In this document: positions 6,496-10,028 of the stretch, piece after piece
Layout of the letters: every line of letters begins with the position of its first letter
Position numbering within the stretch: the first letter of the stretch is position 1
NCBI GenBank assembly: GCA_024225895.1
Contig: JAAEMC010000077.1
Location: 1 to 10,028, forward strand
DNA: 10,028 nt
Direction: 5' to 3'
From: Desulfobacteraceae bacterium
GTDB taxonomy: Bacteria; Desulfobacterota; Desulfobacteria; Desulfobacterales; Desulfobacteraceae
Notes under the pieces: model-generated
The model's input: only the letters and a program-made list of their open reading frames with translations
Told to the model about the DNA's origin: nothing
Database searches by the model: none
Position numbers and translations under genes: made by a program

Positions 6496-8433
6496 ATGGC
6501 TGATCCCAACAACGAAGAAGAAAGTTTAGTCTCCCAGGATGACATTGACAAGATGATGGAAGCCAATACCGGTGATGTGGCAGAGGACGACACTATCACT
6601 GATGAGGATGATGCCGACGACCTTGATGAACTGGGAGAACTTTCCCAGGACGACATCGATAATATGTTGAATGCAGGGTCTGAGTCCAGTAATGCAGAAG
6701 CTATGGCAGAAGAAGAGCTGGGCGAATTATCCCAGGATGACATTGACAGCCTGTTAGGCGGCGACGGCCCTGCTGATGAACAGATACCCGAAGAGACAGG
6801 AGAGGATGAGGCACCAGTCGAAGATGAGGTCGGAGAACTCTCCCAGAATGATATTGACAGCCTTATGAACAGCGGTTCTGATGATGATGGGGCCTCTGAG
6901 GAGTCTGAAGTTTCTGATGAGGATCTGGAGCTGATTTCCAAGGACGATATCGACAGTTTAATGAACTCATCTGACGATGACGAAGAGGTGGATGAAGATG
7001 ACGATAGTGAATTGGAACTGATTTCACAGGACGATATTAACGGGTTGATGGACAAGGCCATTCAGAAAGAAGAGGAAAATGATGCCGAGATAGCACCTGA
7101 AGAGGCCGCGGCTGATGATGAACCCGAATCTGCGGATCCAGAGCCTGAAATCCCGGAAGAATTACCGGAAGAATTACCGGAAAAGGTAGAGGCGGTTTCC
7201 GAACAAGAGATCCCGGCGGCAGAAGAAGATGATTATGTGATTGAAGCCTCAGATGCATTTGATGTGGGAGAATGCCTTGTTAAACAGGACGCCCTGGATA
7301 GTTTGATTGAAAATTTTGATCCTAATGCTGAAGAAGATGTGCAAGAAGCTGCACCTGAACCCGAACCTGTTGCAGAAGCTGAGACGGTTGAAGAAGAGGG
7401 TAGCGAGCCTGTGGCCATCGAAATCGGAGAAGAAGATCCGGGAGCCGAAGATAAAGAAGAGGCCAAGGTTGTTGATTTTGATGAAGAGGAAGATGTAACC
7501 CAGGAGGATATTGATGCCCTGCTGCATGAATCTGATGATGAAGATGATATTGAGGAGGATTTTGGGAAAGACCTAAGGGATGATCTAGGGGATGATATAG
7601 GGGATGATCTGGAAAGCGAGTTGGATAGTGTCGGAGATGAAGATGAAGACGACTATGACGATGATATCCTGATCTCCCAGGGCGATATTGATACTCTTCT
7701 CATGGCTGCTGACCAGGAAGATGAGGATATCCTGGGTGATCTGTCTGATGATGCCCTGGATGACGACTATGACGACTATGACGATGATGACGATGATGAC
7801 ATCCTTGATGAAGAAGATGATTTAGGTGAAGATCAGGTGGTTCTGGAAGGCCTGGAAGAAATCGCCGATGAACAGTCCCCCAAAAAGAAGAAAAAGAAAC
7901 GTAAGGGCAAAAGCAAATGGTATAAATCAAAGCTTGTTGTGGCCTGTGCTTCTGTTATCCTGGTGCTGTCCATTACTATTCCGTCCGCATATTTTATGTT
8001 TTTTTCCAAATCGGAAAATACTGGTGTCCCTGTTGATCCTGCTAAAAAGATGGTCACAAGCACCCAAAAGGATATTCAGGTGGAATCTGTTGAAGTGGAG
8101 CTGTCGCCACGGCTTGTGGTCCAGAAAAGGGGAAACCTGGTATTGGAGGATTTCGTTGTTCTGGCATCTGATGCATCCGAAGAATTGACCTTTATCACCA
8201 CGGACATCTCTATTGATTATTCCGATCAAAGGGCTTATCATGAAATTAAAAACAATGCTGCCTTTTACAGGGATCTGATTTATGAGGCAATTCAAAAACG
8301 TCTGGCTGCCCAAAAAGAGGAAGATGATATTACTGCAGATGATATACTGATCGTTGTTGAGACAACCTTAAAAAAGGTGATACCCGAATATTACATTGAT
8401 CAGATAAGTATCAAAACATTTAAAGCAAGCTAA
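6496..8433 (+). CDS. Acidic membrane protein with about nine FliM-N-like LSQDDIDxLL motifs and a FliL-like C-terminal domain
   Basis: A 645-residue protein in three parts. Residues 1-460 are extremely rich in Asp/Glu and probably disordered. They carry nine copies of a short motif, L-[SV]-Q-D-D-I-D-x-L-[LM], beginning at about residues 11, 49, 78, 115, 146, 175, 261 (degenerate), 334 and 392. This matches the conserved N-terminus of the flagellar switch protein FliM (LSQAEIDALL in E. coli), which binds CheY-P. Residues 463-479 are strongly basic (KKKKKKRKGKSKWYKSK). A hydrophobic segment at about 480-503 follows, so the positive-inside rule places the acidic arm in the cytoplasm. Residues about 530-645 (VLEDFVVLASDA...DISIDYS...YRDLIYEAIQKRL...YIDQISIKTF) resemble the periplasmic domain of FliL, the stator-associated protein. 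AAGAGG at 6482-6487 supports the start. No named family covers the whole; the FliL assignment is by pattern only. Confidence 0.8.
   Translation: MADPNNEEESLVSQDDIDKMMEANTGDVAEDDTITDEDDADDLDELGELSQDDIDNMLNAGSESSNAEAMAEEELGELSQDDIDSLLGGDGPADEQIPEETGEDEAPVEDEVGELSQNDIDSLMNSGSDDDGASEESEVSDEDLELISKDDIDSLMNSSDDDEEVDEDDDSELELISQDDINGLMDKAIQKEEENDAEIAPEEAAADDEPESADPEPEIPEELPEELPEKVEAVSEQEIPAAEEDDYVIEASDAFDVGECLVKQDALDSLIENFDPNAEEDVQEAAPEPEPVAEAETVEEEGSEPVAIEIGEEDPGAEDKEEAKVVDFDEEEDVTQEDIDALLHESDDEDDIEEDFGKDLRDDLGDDIGDDLESELDSVGDEDEDDYDDDILISQGDIDTLLMAADQEDEDILGDLSDDALDDDYDDYDDDDDDDILDEEDDLGEDQVVLEGLEEIADEQSPKKKKKKRKGKSKWYKSKLVVACASVILVLSITIPSAYFMFFSKSENTGVPVDPAKKMVTSTQKDIQVESVEVELSPRLVVQKRGNLVLEDFVVLASDASEELTFITTDISIDYSDQRAYHEIKNNAAFYRDLIYEAIQKRLAAQKEEDDITADDILIVVETTLKKVIPEYYIDQISIKTFKAS
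7153..7182 (+). repeat. In-frame 12-base tandem repeat (2.5 copies)
   Basis: CCGGAAGAATTA is repeated at 7153-7164 and 7165-7176, then half a copy (CCGGAA) to 7182. It encodes the PEELPEELPE stretch in the linker between motifs 6 and 7 of the acidic protein. Exact DNA identity indicates recent slippage in a length-tolerant linker. Confidence 0.75.
7577..7612 (+). repeat. In-frame 12-base tandem repeat (3 near-identical copies)
   Basis: The units GGGATGATCTAG, GGGATGATATAG and GGGATGATCTGG run in tandem and differ from one another at one or two bases. They encode DDLGDDIGDDL between motifs 8 and 9 of the acidic protein. Being 12 bases long, gain or loss of a unit keeps the frame. Confidence 0.75.
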
Positions 8434-8446
8434 GGAGTACTTATTA

Positions 8447-8752
8447 ATGACTACTGTACCTGGACATAACATTGTTCTTCAACAGTCCGGGGCGGCCCAG
8501 GAAATGGCACAACAGGCGCAAACACCAAAACCCTCCCCTGAGCAGGCAGCAGCTCAGCAGGAAATTAACGAGCTGGCGAAAAATTCCACTGTCCAGGAAT
8601 TTGAAGAAGCGGAACGGCTAAAAGAAAAACAGGAAAAAGAACAGGAGAGAAGACGGCGGCTTCTGGCAAAAAAAAAGAACGAAAAAAAGAAGAAAGAAGA
8701 GACAGAGCAGGATCCTGACGCTCCCGGCAGGCTGCTGGACACAATGGCATGA
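8447..8752 (+). CDS. Small, highly charged coiled-coil protein of unknown function in the flagellar cluster
   Basis: A 101-residue protein with no recognised domain. The N-terminus is polar and Gln/Ala-rich (residues 1-45, AQEMAQQAQ...AAAQQEINELAKNS). The middle (about 46-85) is a continuous, very charged helix (EEAERLKEKQEKEQERRRRLLAKKKNEKKKKEE) likely to form a coiled coil. The tail reads DPDAPGRLLDTMA. There is no signal peptide or membrane segment, so it is probably cytoplasmic. The start is well supported by AAGGAG at 8432-8437, overlapping the stop of the acidic FliL-like gene, and the end overlaps the next gene by ATGA (8749-8752), which points to translational coupling. Small charged proteins occur at this place in other flagellar clusters, but I cannot name the family. 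A nine-A run lies within the lysine codons near 8668-8676. Confidence 0.72.
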   Translation: MTTVPGHNIVLQQSGAAQEMAQQAQTPKPSPEQAAAQQEINELAKNSTVQEFEEAERLKEKQEKEQERRRRLLAKKKNEKKKKEETEQDPDAPGRLLDTMA

Positions 8753-9333
8753 TTACAATATTCTCAATTGAGTTTTGGATAGCCGTTCAATTGGTTATCG
8801 ATTTTGTTTTGATCGTTCTTTTGTTTTTGTTTGTCAGGAGAGTAAACCGGATTAATAAATACACTTCCTTTACCGATTCTAAAGAAAATCAGCCAGACGG
8901 CGAATTTGCCGAAAACGCTGCTGCAACGGCCAACGATATCATTAACATGCTGGAACCACTGGTCGTGGAATCCAAAAACGCAGCCTTAAGTTTTGATGAA
9001 CAGATCAACGAAAAGAAACGGCTGACAAAAGAGTTAAATGATGCCTTAGATTCCCGGATTATCAGCATAAATATACTTTTGTCCCGCGCAGATTCCCTGT
9101 TAAAAAAATTGGAAGACCGGCAAAAATCCATTGAAAATACAGCTCCTTTGACTCGGTTTTCCAATGCAAGCCTCCAACAGGACACCATTATAGATCAGCA
9201 AAATAAGATCATTGCATTATTCAACCAGGGATTAGACGCCGACTCCATTGCATCTCAACTTTCTGCTCCCAAGGGAGAAGTTCAATTGGTTATTGATCTG
9301 AAGAAAAAGTTTATTGCAATGGAGCAGGATTAA
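8749..9333 (+). CDS. Membrane-anchored coiled-coil protein with DUF2802-like C-terminus
   Basis: A 194-residue protein whose function is not established. An N-terminal hydrophobic helix at about residues 4-27 (FWIAVQLVIDFVLIVLLFLFV), followed by RRVNR, anchors it with the bulk in the cytoplasm. Residues about 55-140 form a long helical, probably coiled-coil region (NIMLNE-type heptads, e.g. LTKELNDALDSRIISINILLSR). The C-terminal 40 residues (IIALFNQGLDADSIASQLSAPKGEVQLVIDL) look like a small helix-turn-helix and match the pattern I associate with DUF2802/DUF6115-type proteins found next to flagellar genes. The start overlaps the preceding stop by ATGA and the stop is followed directly by the next ATG, so all three genes look co-translated. 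The family name is by pattern memory only. Confidence 0.75.
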   Translation: MITIFSIEFWIAVQLVIDFVLIVLLFLFVRRVNRINKYTSFTDSKENQPDGEFAENAAATANDIINMLEPLVVESKNAALSFDEQINEKKRLTKELNDALDSRIISINILLSRADSLLKKLEDRQKSIENTAPLTRFSNASLQQDTIIDQQNKIIALFNQGLDADSIASQLSAPKGEVQLVIDLKKKFIAMEQD

Positions 9334-10028
9334 ATGATCGAAAAAATTCTTATTTCATCTTCCGAACTCATCATTAAAAAAGAATTGGGCAAGGAAACAT
9401 CACTGCCCTTGTTAAAAAAAAACCAGGGGGACAATGCCAAGGTTTTGCAGTTGCTTTCCCAGGGCAAGGCAGCGCTTTTGGTAAATGGGCAAAAAGTAGT
9501 GGCCAAAACCGCCATGTTCCTGACGCCGGGTGAAGAAGTCCAGCTAAAAGTGATCCAGGCAAAGGATGCCCTGGTTTTAAAACTCCTGGGACCGGTAAAC
9601 CGGATGTCAACCAATCAATTGTCCGCTTTTGCTTCCCTGTTTTCAAAAACCGGGTCCCTTTCTGAAATTGCCGGTACAAAAATAGCAGATTTGAAAGACC
9701 TGCTTTATGACATCTCCTTAAAATCAGATAAAAGGGACGACCAGTTTTTACCCAGACTTTTGAACAGCAGTGGCATATCCTGGGAAAAGAAGGTGGCTTC
9801 CCTGTTCCGTGAAACTGGTTTTGAGCTTTCCAAACCCAATTTGGAGCAATTGATACAACAGGATATGAAAGGATCTGCGTTAAGGCAATTGATGTCTGGT
9901 GCCATGGGAAAAACTGATGGCCTGAATGCTGTTTCCAATTTCAGTGAGACCATTGAAAATTTTCAGCTTTTAAACCATCAGACCGCTGAATCCGGGCGGT
10001 ACCTGCTCCCCTTTCCCGTCTTTGCCGA
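9334..10028 (+). CDS. Probable FliK-like hook-length control protein, N-terminal part (runs off window)
   Basis: An open frame of 231 codons runs from the ATG at 9334 to the window edge with no stop; it begins directly after the TAA of the preceding gene, with AGGA at 9326-9329 upstream. The start reads MIEKILISSSELIIKKELG, followed by QLLSQGKAALLVNGQKVVAKTAMFLTPGEEVQLKVIQAKDALVLKLLGP (about residues 46-90). That small beta-rich pattern (an 'LVNGQKV...L.PGEEV.LKV' unit) is common in the N-terminal part of FliK-like proteins of this type. The visible end (NFQLLNHQTAESGRYLLPFPVFA) resembles the entry to their C-terminal hook-control (Flg_hook) domain, which would lie outside the window. FliK measures hook length and signals FlhB to switch export. 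The identity rests on pattern and context. Confidence 0.6.
   Translation, partial: MIEKILISSSELIIKKELGKETSLPLLKKNQGDNAKVLQLLSQGKAALLVNGQKVVAKTAMFLTPGEEVQLKVIQAKDALVLKLLGPVNRMSTNQLSAFASLFSKTGSLSEIAGTKIADLKDLLYDISLKSDKRDDQFLPRLLNSSGISWEKKVASLFRETGFELSKPNLEQLIQQDMKGSALRQLMSGAMGKTDGLNAVSNFSETIENFQLLNHQTAESGRYLLPFPVFA

Larger units (their letters stand above)
6526..7701 (+). repeat. Array of nine FliM-N/CheY-binding-like peptide repeats
   Basis: Copies by position: 6526-6558 (LVSQDDIDKMM), 6640-6669 (LSQDDIDNML), 6727-6756 (LSQDDIDSLL), 6838-6867 (LSQNDIDSLM), 6931-6963 (LISKDDIDSLM), 7018-7050 (LISQDDINGLM), 7276-7308 (LVKQDALDSLI, degenerate), 7495-7524 (VTQEDIDALL) and 7669-7701 (LISQGDIDTLL). 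The linkers are acidic, vary in length and share no common sequence. Codons differ between copies at wobble positions while the peptide stays nearly constant, which suggests old duplications kept by protein-level selection rather than a recent DNA expansion. Confidence 0.88.

Noticed and set aside
6471..7061. Long serine-rich open frame on the minus strand opposite the acidic repeat region
   Set aside because: It is a by-product of GAT/GAC/GAA-rich coding on the plus strand, which reads as Ser-rich in antisense; it has no family-like sequence and overlaps a well-supported gene.
6526..7701. CRISPR-like or DNA-level repeat array
   Set aside because: The repeats are conserved as peptide, not DNA, have uneven spacing and lie in one open reading frame.
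7307..8188. Alternative plus-strand frames inside the acidic gene (7307-7498 and 7826-8188)
   Set aside because: They overlap the long frame with clear motifs, lack ribosome sites, and read as low-complexity Lys/Leu/Trp-rich shadows.
8668..8677. A-AAA-AAG slippery site in the small basic protein, like a programmed -1 frameshift
   Set aside because: The run arises naturally from Lys codons, the -1 frame ends after about 13 codons with nothing notable, and the purine-rich stretch upstream is too far away to resemble the dnaX signal.

Overview
The window is one strand-uniform block of a flagellar gene cluster from a Gram-negative, polar-flagellum-type bacterium. The gene order fliR-flhB-flhA-flhF-flhG-fliA, the moderate GC content and the protein style (for example FlhG starting MDQAKGLR, and a FliK-like gene next to a DUF2802-like membrane protein) suggest a Desulfobacterota/Desulfobacterales-type sulfate reducer. 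This placement is an inference from style only; no search was possible. All genes lie on the plus strand with gaps of about 0-55 bases or short overlaps, so one or a few polycistronic messages are likely. There is no gene-free stretch over 300 bases, and I see no RNA gene, mobile element or CRISPR array.

Left part (1-3699): the type III export gate. It holds the C-terminal part of FliR (start outside the window), FlhB (autocleavage motif NPTR rather than the usual NPTH) and FlhA. A small hairpin with a T-rich tail lies between flhB and flhA. Middle part (3692-6478): number/placement and transcription control. It holds the SRP-type GTPase FlhF (overlapping flhA by 8 bases), the MinD-type ATPase FlhG (TTG start, N-terminal DQAxGLR FlhF-activating motif) and a sigma-28 (FliA/WhiG-type) factor whose usual DWxPRS segment reads DKYSRS.

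Right part (6496-10028): the most unusual region. A 645-residue, extremely acidic protein carries about nine copies of an LSQDDIDxLL motif. This is the same signature as the N-terminal peptide of the switch protein FliM (LSQAEIDALL in E. coli), which binds phosphorylated CheY. The copies sit on a long, apparently cytoplasmic Asp/Glu-rich arm. A lysine-rich patch, one transmembrane helix and a roughly 130-residue FliL-like periplasmic domain follow. This architecture suggests a membrane-tethered, multivalent CheY- or switch-binding arm joined to a stator-associated FliL-type domain. It is followed by a small, highly basic coiled-coil protein, a membrane-anchored coiled-coil protein with a DUF2802-like C-terminus, and the start of a probable FliK-like hook-length protein that runs off the window.

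Together the genes build and place the export apparatus, switch on late flagellar transcription, and probably tune motor output or hook length. The multi-motif acidic protein is the best candidate for something not previously described.
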